NCBI RefSeq assembly: GCF_000275845.1
Contig: NW_006766897.1
Location: 300,321-364,320 of the forward strand
DNA: 64,000 nt
Reading direction: 5' to 3'
Source: Dichomitus squalens LYAD-421 SS1
Lineage: Eukaryota; Basidiomycota; Agaricomycetes; Polyporales; Polyporaceae
Below the pieces are notes generated by a model. The model had not been told where the DNA came from, made no database searches, and saw only the letters and a list, made by a program, of their open reading frames with translations. Every line of letters starts with the position of its first letter. Positions within the stretch are counted from its first letter, which is position 1. The position numbers were made by a program, and so were the translations under genes. Positions 30,387 through 42,800 of the stretch are shown here, piece by piece.

Positions 30387-31733
30387 ATGTCGTCCCAGCA
30401 GTACCGCCCCGATCTCCTTGCTCCTTACCTCGCCCTCCCACAGGGCGAAAAGGTCCAGGCTGAGTGTAAGTCGCGAGACGTCCGACTTTGGGGTAACAAG
30501 CTCATTACCTTCCTTTCTAGACGTCTGGATTGACGGCGATGGTGGTCTGCGCTCGAAGACGACGGTGAGTCCTCGTTGCGCACCGCAGCTCGTCGCCCAT
30601 TGCGCCGTGCCTCGCGCATCCCCAAGCACTCTCAGCAGCGGGGACTGACCCCCGTGTTCTCAGACTGTCACCAAGAAGGTGACCGACATCGGCTCCCTGC
30701 GGGTCTGGGACTTCGACGGCTCTTCCACGAATCAGGCGCCTGGTAGCGACTCCGATGTCTACCTCCGCCCTGCTGCCATCTTCAAGGACCCTTTCCGTGG
30801 CGGCGACAACATCCTCGTTCTCGCGGAGTGCTACAACAGCGACGGTACCCCCAACCGTACAAACTACCGCCACCATGCCGCCAAGGTCATGGAACTCGCC
30901 AAGGACCAGATTACTTGGTTCGGTATCGAGCAGGAGTACACCCTTTTCGACACGGACGGCACCCCTTACGGTTGGCCCAAGGGCGGATTCCCTGGTCCCC
31001 AGGGTCCGTACTACTGCGGTGCTGGTACGTTTCATATGGTCCGCCCATCCAGCCGTGCGCGAAGCTCACATGACGTAACCCTTTGTCAGGTGCCGGAAAG
31101 GTCTTCGCCCGTGACCTGATTGAGGCCCACTACCGCGCCTGCTTGTACGCTGGTGTGAACATCTCCGGCATCAACGCCGAGGTCATGCCCTCCCAGTGGG
31201 AGTTCCAGGTCGGCCCTTGCGAGGGCATCTCCATGGGCGACCACCTCTGGATGGCCCGCTACCTACTCGTCCGCATCGCCGAGCAGTGGGGCATCAAGGT
31301 CTCCTTCCACCCCAAGCCCCTCCAGGGCGACTGGAACGGTGCCGGCTGCCACACCAACTACTCCACCAAGGCGATGCGCGAGCCCGGAGGCATGAAGCAC
31401 ATCGAGGAGGCCATCGCCAAGCTCGCCAAGAGGCACAACGAGCACATCGCCGTCTACGGCGAGGACAACGACCTCCGTCTCACCGGTCGTCACGAGACCG
31501 GCCACATCGGCACCTTCTCGTCTGGTGTCGCGAACCGTGGGGCTTCAATCCGTATCCCCCGTCATGTCGGTGCCCAGGGCTACGGATACCTGGAGGACCG
31601 TCGTCCCGCCTCCAACATTGGTATGATGCTGTCCCTCTTACGTTATATTTAGAACAGTTGGCTGATGACATGGTATGCAGACCCTTACCGCGTGACGAGC
31701 ATCATCGTCGAGACTACGTGCCTTGACGCGTGA
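30387..31733 (+). CDS. GLN1: Glutamine synthetase
   Basis: Makes glutamine from glutamate, ammonia and ATP in the cytosol; the central nitrogen-assimilation enzyme. Exons 30387-30465, 30521-30564, 30664-31024, 31090-31620 and 31681-31733 join in frame to 355 residues, the usual eukaryotic GSII length. Signatures include [26 protein letters not shown], the catalytic [42 protein letters not shown], the ATP-binding [18 protein letters not shown], and [20 protein letters not shown]. It ends [17 protein letters not shown]. Strong codon bias (C-ending codons) fits high expression. All metal and ATP motifs are intact, and nothing in the sequence suggests loss of function. Confidence 0.98.
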
Positions 31734-32120
31734 GCTGGCTACATGGGGCTGGGACAGGCGTGCCAAGGAGTCTTTGGAGGTTCAGCGGCATTAGATGGTG
31801 TTGCGCACGCGCGTTGGATTTACGCCGGTAGTCAATATAATGTGTATACCAACAATCAAAACGGCATTTATTGCGTTCATTCATACACGTGGGCTGAGAG
31901 GCATTCATATCCTAAGTGAGAAAGGAAACAGCAGGATACAGATTTACATCGGCGGGTATAACGTACTACGAAACTGCCAAGCAACTCGAACATCCGAATC
32001 GAGACGAAAACCCGAAGGAAGATGGCATCGATACAAACTGAGGGTTCTTCTGTTCACGTTCCGTTCATTCCTTCATCTACGCTATCCGCACTGCGAGCAT
32101 ATGGCCGGTCATCCGAGCGA
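31734..32120. other. Convergent 3' region of GLN1 and VID27
   Basis: 387 bp between stops, AT-richer than its flanks, presumably both 3' UTRs. No gene seen. Confidence 0.5.
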
Positions 32121-35100
32121 TCAGTACGGACTGTTGACAATGCTCGAGCGCGTGCGGCCTGCACCGGGCGCAAGGGACGCCCTCGTCGGCCGCTTGAGGT
32201 TCTTCTTGTTGATCGCGAGCACGTCGTTCTGCAGAGCGACGATCTGGGAAGTCACACCACGTAAGTCGGGTGCACACAGACGGAGGTAAGGAGGGTTCAT
32301 GATTAAAACGTACGATCTCCTTGTCGTCGCCAAACTTGAAGCTGTCTTGCACGACAAACTGGTCGTACCTGGCCAAGGTGGCACGTTAGCGTTAGCCTCT
32401 CCGGAGCCAATCGGAGGGAACGGAAAGGCGGAGCGAGCGGGGAAGCAGATAATAGTGGCGCACGTACTTCTTGATCTCGTACTTGTCGAGCTGGCCCTTC
32501 TTCACCTTGGCGAAGTCCCAGGCGACGACGTACTCTCCGGTCGAAGTCACGATCGCGTTCTCGTCCTTGCCCTCGCCCATATTGAACCTGAGACACATAT
32601 CCAAGTTCAGGTCAGTAGCCGAACACGTAGATCAGGGCGAGATCTGAAGTTCCCCGAAGGTCTGAAAGGATGTACGGGCTCACCTCGCTGGCGTAAACGA
32701 GACGCTGTGGCCCATGTACGCGACGTGTTCCGCGCGGAGCTGCAGCCTCCGCGGAATCGGCTTGGCAGTCGCGGGGAAGCTCCGGTCGAACCCGAGCTGG
32801 CCAGTGTAGCGTCCCTCGCCGATGAGCGTGTCGATGAGGAGCAGATACGTCTTCGTTGTTGCGACGATCCAGCGGCCGTCGGCAGTAACGTCGATGCCAA
32901 TGATGGGGTCACCGAGCGGTGGCAACGCCGTCTTGGCGTTCTTGCCAATTGAATCAAAGAGACGGATCTCCCCCTTCTCGCTCGCGACGGCGAGCTTGCC
33001 GCTCTCGGTGGTCGCCACGCCGGAGAACTTGTTCTTAGAGACGTATTGCTTGTACTGGCTGTCCACCATCTTCGTTCCGGACACACGGGGGTCGATACGG
33101 AAGAGGGCGTTGTGCGAGATACCGACGACAGTCTGCTCGGGCGTCATCTGCGCATACTTGTTGTCCGGAGCGATGTGGTCGACGGTAATGTCATCGTGAA
33201 CCTTCCACTCCTCCACGACCTTGCCACGCTCGATATCGAGATTGTACAACGAGTGAGGTTGATTGGGATTCATGAGGATCATCTTGGTGTCTTGATCGTG
33301 CAGCATCACCTGTGAAGGATGTACAAACATGAGCATCTCGATCTACACGAGATTAACTATAGAAGATCGTACGTGCTTAGGACTAAAGACCTTGCCCTGT
33401 GGTGTAGAAACATTGCTGATCGAAGCGTAGTATTTGACTTGGTTCTGCCCTGTATGGCTGAAGACTCCAATCTTGTCGTCACGCACAACATACGATCTGT
33501 CGCCCTTATATCCAACCGTGAGTTGTTTGTTGCGACCCTTGGGCATAGCCGGGACATCGTCATCGTCTTCGGGGTAGTCTTCCTCTTCGTCGTCGTCGCT
33601 CTTATCTGCGCATATTGTCAGTGCTATGTTGTATGTGCATTCGTGAGGATATTCACCCAGTTCCTCAGCGACAGCGTCTTCCTCGTCTTCCTCATCTTCT
33701 GCGTCTTTCATCTCAACGTCTTCATTTATCGAAGACATGACATAAGCCTGGTCCTCGTACTGCAAACCGAACGGTGAGCGGCCCGTCTGTTAACGTGATC
33801 ATTTCAGACATACCTTCGCCTTACCCCAAGGGAGCTGGTTCAAACCTTCCCATAGCGCTTGACTGAATGCGCGCTGGAACTCCTCAAACACATCCTGCGT
33901 GTCGAAGCGCAGGCACCAGCTGTTCGCGGCGCCAGACTCGTCGATGTAGTTCCACGTGAACGACAGCACCCTGGGTGCCAACCGCTGGTTCATGTCCGAC
34001 GAGACCCGGTGAGCGAGTAGCTGGCCCTCGTCCGCCGACGCCACCAGCCAGTAGTCGTACGGTCCTCCCGTAGGATGTTGCGCCACCCGCGCGACGACAT
34101 CGGCCTGCTTCTCAAACTGTGCATGCTCCTTGTCCCACAAGAAAAGCTCGCCAGGCCCTGCGAATAGTGACGGCATCTCAGGTTCCGGCTCTCGCGGCAC
34201 AGCTTTCTTGCCCTTGGGACTCTGCTGTGGACTGGAGGAACCAGTGGCGACAATCTCCGCAGGCGCTGATTCGGACTGGGAGCCGGTCGCCTTGCGGGAC
34301 CCCTTTGTCTTCGGCTTCTTTGCTGCGGGGGGCCTGTGGCATGGACGATCAGGTTTCAGCACTGATGCGCTGGTACGAGCTGACGTACTGCCAGATGAAC
34401 TCTTGCAGATCAGAGTCCTGGGTGTTGTCCGCGCTCCTACGATATTTACGCTCGTACATCGCGCGATACATGCATGTCTCGAAGAAGGCCCGGGTCGGCT
34501 CGTTCGTCCCGTTGGCCACGAATTCGTACAGTTCGTCGACATCTCCCTGCAGATCGCGCCATACGAAAGTGGGCTCATTGTCGGAGGTGGTCCCAGTGCG
34601 GAATTCGAGCTCCTCACAGATCAAGAATACACGCTCCTCGTCCGCTGTGACTAAGCGTTAGCGTCTGGATGCCTCATAAACCGGGTAAGCCTCAAGGGCT
34701 CAGTATGCTACCACTGGTGGCCTGTCATTATCTCAGACAAAATGGCGCGACAACGCCAGTGACTCCTCCGCATGGAACATGGCTCGATTGAGAAGTGGTA
34801 TAGAGTCACGGATTGGGATTGGGAACCGCATATCGGGATGGCACGAGCAAATACAAGAACAGTACAGGGACTCACTTTCCTCCTCATCCTCCAGCAACTC
34901 CTCATTCCCATCCTCATATACGCGGGTGATTACAAGCTGGAAGGTGTGCTCCATGGAAGGAACCCTCCGGATCGTGGCCATGGCGTCATTGTAACTGTTG
35001 GCAGACGAGCGTGAGCGTGCGAGACGCGAGGTAAACACGTTCAACGTACATGCATTCCCTGCCTCCACGCACAGTCTCGGTGCGGACGAGAAACAACTGA

Positions 35101-35294
35101 CCCTCTGAGATCTTGACGACCTCCGCCGCGTTAGGATCGTCTGCGATGGTGATGTCAGAGTTACTCCGTTCCTCGGCCACGAAAGTGGCTCACGCACGCC
35201 AGACTTTGCCTAAAACTGAAACAGCGTGACCGTCATGTAAGTCTAACGCAAACAGGATGAGAGCAACGAACGCACGGCTTCTGAAGATATTCAT
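32121..35294 (-). CDS. VID27: Vid27 family protein
   Basis: A cytoplasmic protein named from yeast vacuole import and degradation screens; its molecular role is unclear. The start is MNIF at 35294, spliced through tiny exons (MNIFRS, LLGKVW, then HDPNAAEVVKISEGQLFLVR). The N-terminal PH-like part includes FQLVITRVYEDGNEELL, LEFRTGTTSDNEPTFVWRD and NEPTRAFFETCMYRAMYERK. An acidic linker follows (EDEEDEEDAVAEEL). The C-terminal beta-propeller has PNQPHSLYNLDIERGKVVEE, KFSGVATTESGKLAVASEKG, TALPPLGDPIIGIDVTADGR, TKTYLLLIDTLIGEGRY, MGEGKDENAIVTSTGEYVVA and SFKFGDDKEI. These are the conserved VID27 blocks. It has at least nine exons. It shares a 203-bp divergent promoter with the small gene at 35498. 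Confidence 0.93.
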
Positions 35295-35497
35295 AGTGGC
35301 AGTCGAGGGCAAACAAGCATTCGAGTATCGCGGCTCCGAGCTTCTGGAGTCTGGTTCCGCGGCCCCGCGCCGGAGTGTGACGGTCGCGCTGTGACAGTCT
35401 ACTCGCGTCTGTCACGCCACATGGGCAGCACAGTCAAGCGCTCAGAAAAGGCCTTCAAGCTGTTGTTGTCCAGTTTCGGAATCGGTCGACGGGCGTG

Positions 35498-35962
35498 ATG
35501 GCCTCCTCGACTCGTTTCGCGACGCCTCCCATCAACATACAAGGTGCTGTACAGCATCTATACATCTAGCACCTTTGCTGAATTGACCTGCATAGCCCGG
35601 GAGCCAGTCACTCCCGACACGGGCCTCCGCAGTCGCAGCACGACGCGTGCAGAGAACGGAGTACGTAGTTCATTTCGGCCTCTTTCTCGATCGCACCCAG
35701 CCTGACACAGGCCTCGTCATTGTACGATGACTTGTAGAACGGGTCACCAGATGTGAACGCCTCTCCTACGTCCTCCACCGTCTCCAGCCTCTCCCGGATC
35801 CTCGAGCCCTCGCGCTCCCTCTACCGCCCAATTACCTCCCAGCCTCCTTCGGCCCTGGGGACCCCGGCACGCAAGGTGACCATTCGCGCGGACCCTGCGC
35901 TACTTACGTGCTTCGATCCAGCCGACAAGGAGCTGTATGAGCTCTGGGCGCCCAAGACGTGA
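35498..35962 (+). CDS. Small hypothetical protein (111 residues)
   Basis: Three exons (35498-35543, 35596-35660, 35738-35962) join in frame: MASSTRFATPPINIQ, AREPVTPDTGLRSRSTTRAE, NGNGSPDVNASPTSSTVSS, and a C-terminal block PARKVTIRADPALLTCFDPA followed by DKELYELWAPKT. The N-terminal part is disordered, and the last ~35 residues look conserved and structured. I do not recognise a named family. A further exon after WAPK (donor GTGAGC at 35960) is possible, in which case the protein would continue into the next stretch. The evidence is splice-site consistency and position between VID27 and a convergent gene; expression data would settle it. Confidence 0.5.
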
Positions 35963-36509
35963 GCGTCATGGTCCTCGCCCTTGTCCAAATGACAAGGACG
36001 CCAATGCCGTTGGCAACGTCTTGTCATCACCCTCGGAACCAATGTCGATAATCCAGTCGATGTCTACAATTCAACGGGTTCCTTTGGCGCGACAGCTCCT
36101 GTTCTGGGCTTCGTTACTCACGCGCCGTTTAGCGTAATTCCCACTTAGGACTCGCAGTGCCATGTAGCGGGGTTGCCATCTGTCGTATTGCCGATGAATT
36201 CAGTCGTATCAGTCGTGTATGCTATGCTCCATACACCAACGTACAAAGGCTCCGAGTGTGAACCGGTCATAGTGGGAATATGGTATACTAACAATGAAGA
36301 AAGAGCGGCGATGATTGATATACTACAGTGGTATTGCAAGGATCGTGAGTCATTGGCTACTGGTGAAGTTCGTGTCAAAAGAAAAGTGGATGCCAGAGAG
36401 GGACGTCGACGTCAAGACCTGAGACCCGTCAGAACGAATAAGCACATGCACAGCCCGGCGACCATGGCCACGACGAGCTGTCCTGGCAGCTCGCCGCACG
36501 CCAGTCACA
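35963..36509. other. Unassigned stretch, possible extra exons
   Basis: 547 bp between the small hypothetical gene and the BTB gene. A forward frame at about 36190-36340 reads VVSVVYAMLHTPTYKG, then CEPVIVGIWYTNNEERAAMI, which looks protein-like. Its 'GIW..NNEER' faintly recalls the last strand and helix of a Dcp1-type EVH1 domain, but no upstream Dcp1 blocks are present. Codon use here is AT-richer than in neighbouring genes. No gene is called. Confidence 0.35.
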
Positions 36510-38131
36510 CTAGATCCAAGCGCCTGTTGGTCTCGCCTTCATCGTCGCGCTTGGGTCCTTCTTCGTGCTGCCCTCCTTGAGCGCGGCACGCTGCTTCAAG
36601 CCAGGTGGAGACGGCCAGGGAACCTCGAGCTCGCTGCTGCCCCCGCTCTTCCTGGGCCCCCCGCTCCCGCTGTTGCTGGCGAAGCCAGAGTCGCCCGAAT
36701 GCCGCTGGGCGGGGTCGACGGGCTCCGAGGTCTCACGGAGCGTATGCAAGCTCTTGTTGCTCGCGTTACTGAACCCGCGCATGTGCAGACCCAGGCCGCC
36801 GAGGCTGGGGGTCGGTTGCCGGTGCCTAAGCTCGTCCATGCACAGCCTGTGCAGCTCCTCCAGACCGAGGTAAGATGCCTCGTCTCGGAGCTCGAGAAGC
36901 GCTTCGAGGCGAATAGAAGAGCCGTTGAGGCGGGCAGCGTGTGGAAGCGTTGCCGGGTGCTCCGACGTCGCCGCGGGCAACCTGAGATATGTGAGGATGT
37001 GCGCATACCTAGTACACATGGTCAGCGTCCTTCGTGATATACTATCAGAGATACGTCAAGAACTACTCACGGAGCACTAGGTCTATCCAAGAACACATGA
37101 AGATTTGTCGAAGCCTGGAGGACACCCGAGGAGGCAAGATGGTGATGGAAGATGGAGTCGAATGAGCTGTCGACATCACTTCTCGTCGAATACATAGACT
37201 GGGAGTCCGATTCCGAGGACGGGAACAGACCGAGCAAGTACGAGGCGAGGTGAGACGGGCGCGACGTCAATGTGGACATGGTAGTCCGATGCGTAGCCGT
37301 GCTCGTCTCGAGGGACACAATGATCTTGGAAGGATCCACGGTGCTGTTCGGCGCAGGCGATACTAGAATGGCACTGAAGGGCGCCTGGGGAGGTGTCTGG
37401 ACAGCGGCAGCAGGAAGCGGGGGAACAGCCGGGAAGGAATCCAAGGGCGAGATGCCTCTGTGCGGCCGCAGCGGGGACGTGGACCTGACAGGCACGACTT
37501 CGGAATGCATGTCCGGGATCGACGGTAGAGAGGGAGGTGGACGGGTTGGCGGTGGAGGATGTGCGGTGACAGGCATGGACGGCGCGTGCCATTCACTGAC
37601 GGTTTCTGGGTCCTCGACGTCCGCGTCCTGCAGAGTCTCCTCCTCTATATACTCCGAATCGTCGTTAGGGATCGGCGGAAGAGGAGGGCTTCCAGGCACG
37701 TCTTGGTCTTCCTCGTCATATTCCCTTACAGGGGTCGGACTCCGGACACGGGAGAGAAGGTCGGGGGACGATGCGGAGGCCCTCGGACCAGCGAGAGCTT
37801 CCTGAGGAGTTCGAACGACAATCGCGCCTTTGCCCAGGACGCCGCTGCGAGGAATGGTCATCGCCTCAACTGGGTTCGCGAAGCGCGGCTCGGAGATGCG
37901 CACTGGGCGCGACGGCGCATACGGCGCCAAGGACTGTATCGACGCGGAGGAGGAGGTGCGCGAGAGCCACGTCATGGGGCTGGAAACCGAGGGCCGTCGC
38001 GACTTGCCCTTCTTGTTTGGACTCGTCGGGGGCGACGCCGGGGCAATGGGCGGGGGGACCTGGGAGACAGGCATGGGCTTGGATATGGAGGGCTGCTGGC
38101 GGGTGTGATGGGCGCGTGTAGAGCTGAGCAT
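36510..38131 (-). CDS. BTB/POZ-domain protein with long disordered N-terminus
   Basis: Two exons separated by a short intron near 37020-37066 give about 510 residues. The first ~310 residues are Pro/Ser-rich and disordered (QVPPPIAPASPPTSPNKKGK, PPPPTRPPPSLPSIP) with acidic patches. A BTB fold of the T1/KCTD type follows: a beta-strand region SKIIVSLETSTATHRTTMST, LASYLLGLFP, FLDRPSAPYAHILTYLRLPA, and the helical ALLELRDEASYLGLEELHRL with CMDELRHRQ. This order (strand with small/Thr-rich turn, HVFLDRP, ILTYLR, A..LGL..L) is characteristic. The C-terminal tail is Gly/Ser-rich. BTB proteins usually oligomerise or recruit Cullin-3, but no Kelch or other partner domain is seen. The gene is divergent from the SNM1-like gene. 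Confidence 0.82.
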
Positions 38132-38363
38132 CGTTCACGGCGGGCGGGAGGGGAGCGCAAGCGCTGCGAATGGAAGGTGGTGGTTTAGGGGGAGGGTGAG
38201 CAGGGCGGGTTGGAGCATTCCAAAGGGCATTTGAGCGCAAGGGCAAGAACAATTGTGTTGAGGTAGAACAATGCTTCCTTCGCGCGCAACGCTCCTCCTA
38301 ACCCCACCACCTGCCGCATTTGGACAAAGTCTCTTATTGTCTGCTGCTTGTCCTGCAGTCGCC

Positions 38364-39083
38364 ATGCAGCCGGCCACCCCCTCCGCAAACTTCCAGCTCG
38401 CCGTCCCCCACCTCTTGGCCTCTATCACGCCCTCGCTTGCTGCCTTGCATGCTACGCGTGTCCGCCTCCTCTACCCCTCGGATCCGTTGTTTTCCGGCAC
38501 ACACTGCGCAAAATGTGGCACCCCGCTCATCGCCAACGACGGCCAAACGCGATCCGTCCGCAAAAAACGACGTAAATCAAGCGGCGGCGACGCTGTTGGC
38601 ATACGTGCTCTACGGCGGTCCTGCCGAACTTGCGGCCACGAAGAAGATGTCCTATTAGGTGTAAATCGCGCGCCCGCCTTTCCGATGCCCCGGGATCGCG
38701 CGAGGCGCGAGCCCAGCACCAATAAACCGCCTCGCGCTTCAAGCGTTGCTTCCCATTCACCTGCTGAGATGAGCTCCTCGAAACCAGAATCCGCACGCCC
38801 CAGCGCTTCCGAACCGATCGTATCTTCATCGACTCCGGGTTCATCTCGCCCGAGCTCCGTGACCCCAACTCGCTCAATGTCCATTCCCTCCTCTGCTCCC
38901 TCCCCAAGGCCTCCGACGCATGCGGTCCCAATTGCACAGGATCAGACCAAGATCAAGGCTCGCCAGAAGAAGAGGTCTGGTCTGCAGAGCATGCTCGCTC
39001 GCAACCGCGAGCGACAAGAACAAGAGAAGAAGCGCGAAGGATGCCAGGGCGCAGGCCTGTCCGCGTTCCTGCAAGGCTTGTGA
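38364..39083 (+). CDS. SNM1: RNase MRP protein subunit Snm1-like (Rpr2/Rpp21 zinc ribbon)
   Basis: A single-exon gene of 239 residues. An N-terminal helical part (NFQLAVPHLLASITPSLAAL) precedes a zinc ribbon with Cys48-x2-Cys51 (HCAKCGTPL) and Cys87-x2-Cys90 (RRSCRTCGHEED). This is the Rpr2/Rpp21/Snm1 pattern of RNase P/MRP subunits. A Ser/Pro linker follows, then the C-terminal block KKRSGLQSMLARNRERQEQE with GAGLSAFLQGL. This parallels the C-terminus of yeast Snm1 (basic helix followed by a short 'L..F' segment) better than Rpr2, so I favour the MRP-specific subunit. An in-frame upstream Met (38271) would add a non-conserved hydrophobic stretch. The zinc ligands and C-terminal motif are seen directly; the MRP assignment is inference. 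Confidence 0.75.
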   Translation: MQPATPSANFQLAVPHLLASITPSLAALHATRVRLLYPSDPLFSGTHCAKCGTPLIANDGQTRSVRKKRRKSSGGDAVGIRALRRSCRTCGHEEDVLLGVNRAPAFPMPRDRARREPSTNKPPRASSVASHSPAEMSSSKPESARPSASEPIVSSSTPGSSRPSSVTPTRSMSIPSSAPSPRPPTHAVPIAQDQTKIKARQKKRSGLQSMLARNRERQEQEKKREGCQGAGLSAFLQGL

Positions 39084-39889
39084 TGAGAGGCGCAGTATGC
39101 TCCCGTTTCCTGCTCGCTCGTCTTCCGTGCACACGATACGAGTGTGTCGCGCTTACCGGTATGTCTTCCGAGGACCTATTGGCATAGGCTCACGTATCAC
39201 CAGTCCCGTATCAGGACGTTGGTGGACTGCGTAACGGTGAAGTCCATCTGCAGGACGCGGCCCCGATAGTGGGCATTTCTGAAACCCATCTCCAGCTCTA
39301 GATGCTTCCAATGGCCAGACTTAGTTGCTAGCTCGTTAATTTGCGTACCCATACTGTGGGCTTGTGTCTAGCTCATTGGCTCCATATGTAGGATGGACCG
39401 AAACGAGCATCATGTGAACGCTCTCAGTGTAATCTATTTCTTACAGGTGATGCGCTATTATGAACGTGCTCCGTAGCACACACCTTATGCTGTGTATGAA
39501 CCCACCATGCGTGAAGTTCTATCAGCATCCATCATGAAGAATTAGCTCATGCAATCTGCAAAACTCGGTCACACAATCATTTGTAGGGTCAAACAGCATA
39601 CACATTCGAACGATCCACGAGCAGAAAGATCCCATAGTACAGGCACAGCAGCTGCGACGAAGACGCATGGTGAGGACGAGAGACTGAACGCGGTAGGCCG
39701 GACAAGCTACACAACGCGCGGGGGAAGGCGGCAGCACTGCTGGGGAAGAATGGAAGTACAACACCGTACAGAAACACGATGGGACATGGAAGACGTTAGG
39801 AGAATGGGACGCATGAGCTACTTCGACACATATCGTACAAGAACCCCCCTTGAAGAAGGACATGAACAGCGAAGAGCGAGACACATTGT
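39084..39889. other. Convergent intergenic region
   Basis: 806 bp between the stops of the SNM1-like gene and SSD1. Short ORFs on both strands are AT-biased and lack family resemblance. The long 3' UTR of SSD1 may account for part of it. No gene seen. Confidence 0.45.
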
Positions 39890-42800
39890 TCAAGCGGTCT
39901 GCTTCTTCTCTTCTTGAGCGTAAGGGTTGACGCTGTAGACCTTGATGACAGGAGGGCTCTTAGTAAGGTCGGCGGTGACGATGACCGGGACAGTCTGGAG
40001 CTCGCGGATCTCCTGGATCCTGTGGCCTGAGGGAAGGGTCCTCAAGCCTTCGAAAGTGGGCGGCAGCTTCTGCTTCGAGAGCAGGCGCTGCTTGGAATCC
40101 TTGACGTCATCTTCCTGGTCGTTGGCGCGGCCGAGGACGATCTCGTCCTCTTCGTTGTCGTCCTCGTCGAAGAGCGCCTTCTCGTCGTGGACAGAGCGAG
40201 AGGCGACTTCCATCTTGACCGCGTGCTGCTCGGCGTTCTGCTTCACCTTCTTGAGATGCTCATCATCGCTGTTCTCTGCGAGCCAGGTGATCACATCGCG
40301 CGTCGACCAGTAGATCTGGAGCGTGTGAGTGTGCTCATCGTAGACGTGATTCTGTGAGAAATGATCAGAATCAGCGCATTGAACGCACGAGTAGTACATA
40401 TTGACATACATCAATGGGCATTTGGTCAACGTGGACACGCTTCTCGATACCGAATTCAGGTACGAGGACATCGAAAGCGGCGTCCAACACGCCGATGACC
40501 TTCGCCTGACGGATGACAGGGCCGTAGCGCTGCGTGAGGTCGGATACGAGAACACACAGGTACAAGTGCGCGGATTGCTCCTGCGCGAGCTTAGCCGAGT
40601 CTCTCTTGATGTTGCATTGCTGTGCGACCTTGGCGACTGCGTCACGATCCATGTTGAACTTGGGTTCCGAGCCGCCCTGAAGGATGGCGTCGAGTTGACG
40701 ATGGACTAAGATGTCCGCATAGCGACGAATCGGGGAGGTAAAGTGGGAGTAGAGGGGAACGTTGAGGGCATAGTGGCCGTACTTCGCGATGTCGAGCATA
40801 CCAGCGCAGAAGTACTTAGCACGAGGCGAAGCCTTCTGGAGCAGGAGCTCCAGGATGGTGCGTGCCGTAGGGTCCTCGACGGTCTCGAGAGACTTCATGA
40901 GGGTGGCGACAGAAGACGTGTCCACCTTGTACCCAAGACGCGCAGCGCGCTCGACAAACGCGTTCTTCAAACTCGGTCAATCGATATACATGCACATGAA
41001 CATCAGCAGACTCACAAGACGACGCTCAATAGGGCTGTCGTGCCTACGGAGCATGGCTTGCTCAGAGAAATGGACGGCAACTTGCTGGGCAACAGCAATA
41101 TTGGTCAGGAGCATGAACTGTAGTCGTTTGTCAGTATCGTGCCATGCAACAATATCCGCAGATTCCAAGAGCGTACCTCCTCAATCAGATTGTTGGCCTC
41201 GTTCCTCTGGTACTGGCCACAGTCGATGGGCAAACCGTTCTCATCGAGCTTGAATGCCAGACGAAGAGAGTGCGTCTTCACACAACCGTTCTGGAAGCGG
41301 CGTTCACGGAGCTGCTTGGCGATGTCGTGTAGGACCTTGATATCGTGGGCTATACCCTCGGCATCGTGCGCTGGATCGACAGGAAAATCACCAAGCGTCT
41401 TCCCATCAATGAGATCTTGGGCCTTAGCGTAGGAGAGCTTCGCAGCGGACCTAGGAGAAGCTTGTGAGTGGGAGGACTAGCAGACATGACCACGACGGAT
41501 TCGCACTTGATGATTGTCCTGCCGAACCACTTCTTGACTACCTTCGCATCCTTGCTCATCGTGAAGATGACGGAGAACGCGAGGCGGTCCTGGCCGGGAA
41601 GAAGGCTGCAGACTTGCTCACTCAAAGTAGGTGGAAGCATGGGGACAGCGCGTTGCACGAGGTAAACGCTGGTTGCCCTCTTCCTTGCATCACGATCGAG
41701 AGCCGTGTTTGGCTTGACGAAGAACGACACATCTGCGATGTGAACGCCAATGTCGTAGGTGCCGTCATCGTTGGCCTTGACCGACACAGCGTCGTCCAAG
41801 TCCTTAGCATCGTCGGGGTCAATAGTGAAGACACGCTCGCTGCGGAGATCCTTGCGAACGTCGAACTCGCGCTCGGGAATACTAGCGGAACCATGAGGGG
41901 ATGCAATCATTGTGTCACGAAATGAGACTCACGACCAGGGTGTGGGAGGAAGACACTTGATCACGTTGTCGCTGAACTCCTCCGTGGGGAAGTTACAATC
42001 CTTGAGAAGCGCACTAGTCTCGACCTCAATGTCGCCAATCGGACCGAGTTCTTCAACGAGGGTACCGAAGGGATGAAGGGATGAGATAGGCTATTAATGA
42101 CCACATGAGCTACAAGCACCGCAAAATGATCGTCGATTACACGTACATGACGCTTGATGCAGGCAACGAACAGCTTGTTGGCGTACGCCTCGGAGTTCTG
42201 CACAAAGTCGGGGGGCGCCTGCTCAGTGGGAATGGCAATGAGGGGAACACGCTTGTCAGTGGGCTTGAACCAAACGATCTTGGGACGCTCAATAGGACGA
42301 CGGGGTTCGTCGCCCCTGTCACCCTCTCTCTCGCGGCGTTCAGCCTCCTGCTTCTCTTTGGTAGCTGCCGACGACGGACGGAGCAGACCCAACGTTCCGG
42401 AGAACAGCTGCCCGGGCATGCGTTCGACGACCGCCACGACGTGGCCAGCGAACTGCGGCTTCACGTCGTCGGTCACCCTGCACGGAACAATCAGCCCACC
42501 ATCGCCAACGACATGACTTCGCACATACTCCTCATCCTCGAAGAGCATCAAGCCCTGTCCTTCAACCTCGACATCATCCTTTTTCTTGTCGTTCTTGCGG
42601 CCAGCAGCGCCCTTCAGATCGTACGCAGAGTTTTCTTCCTTCTTGCGCTTCTTCTCCTCCTTCTCCTTCTTGGTGCCCCAAACTTCGTCGACGTCAAGCA
42701 GTTCAACCGCGACGATATCACCTTCCAGGGCACGGTTGCGGTCCTTGGAGCCACAGATATAGATGTCGGCGTCCAGGACTTCCGTCGCGACGTACGCATC

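Noticed and set aside
30517..31035. Reverse ORF of 172 codons opposite glutamine synthetase
   Set aside because: Antisense shadow created by the strong C-ending codon bias of GLN1.
36173..36580. Possible Dcp1 (decapping) gene based on a GIW..NNEER-like segment
   Set aside because: Only one short segment fits; none of the earlier EVH1 blocks of Dcp1 can be found on either strand nearby.
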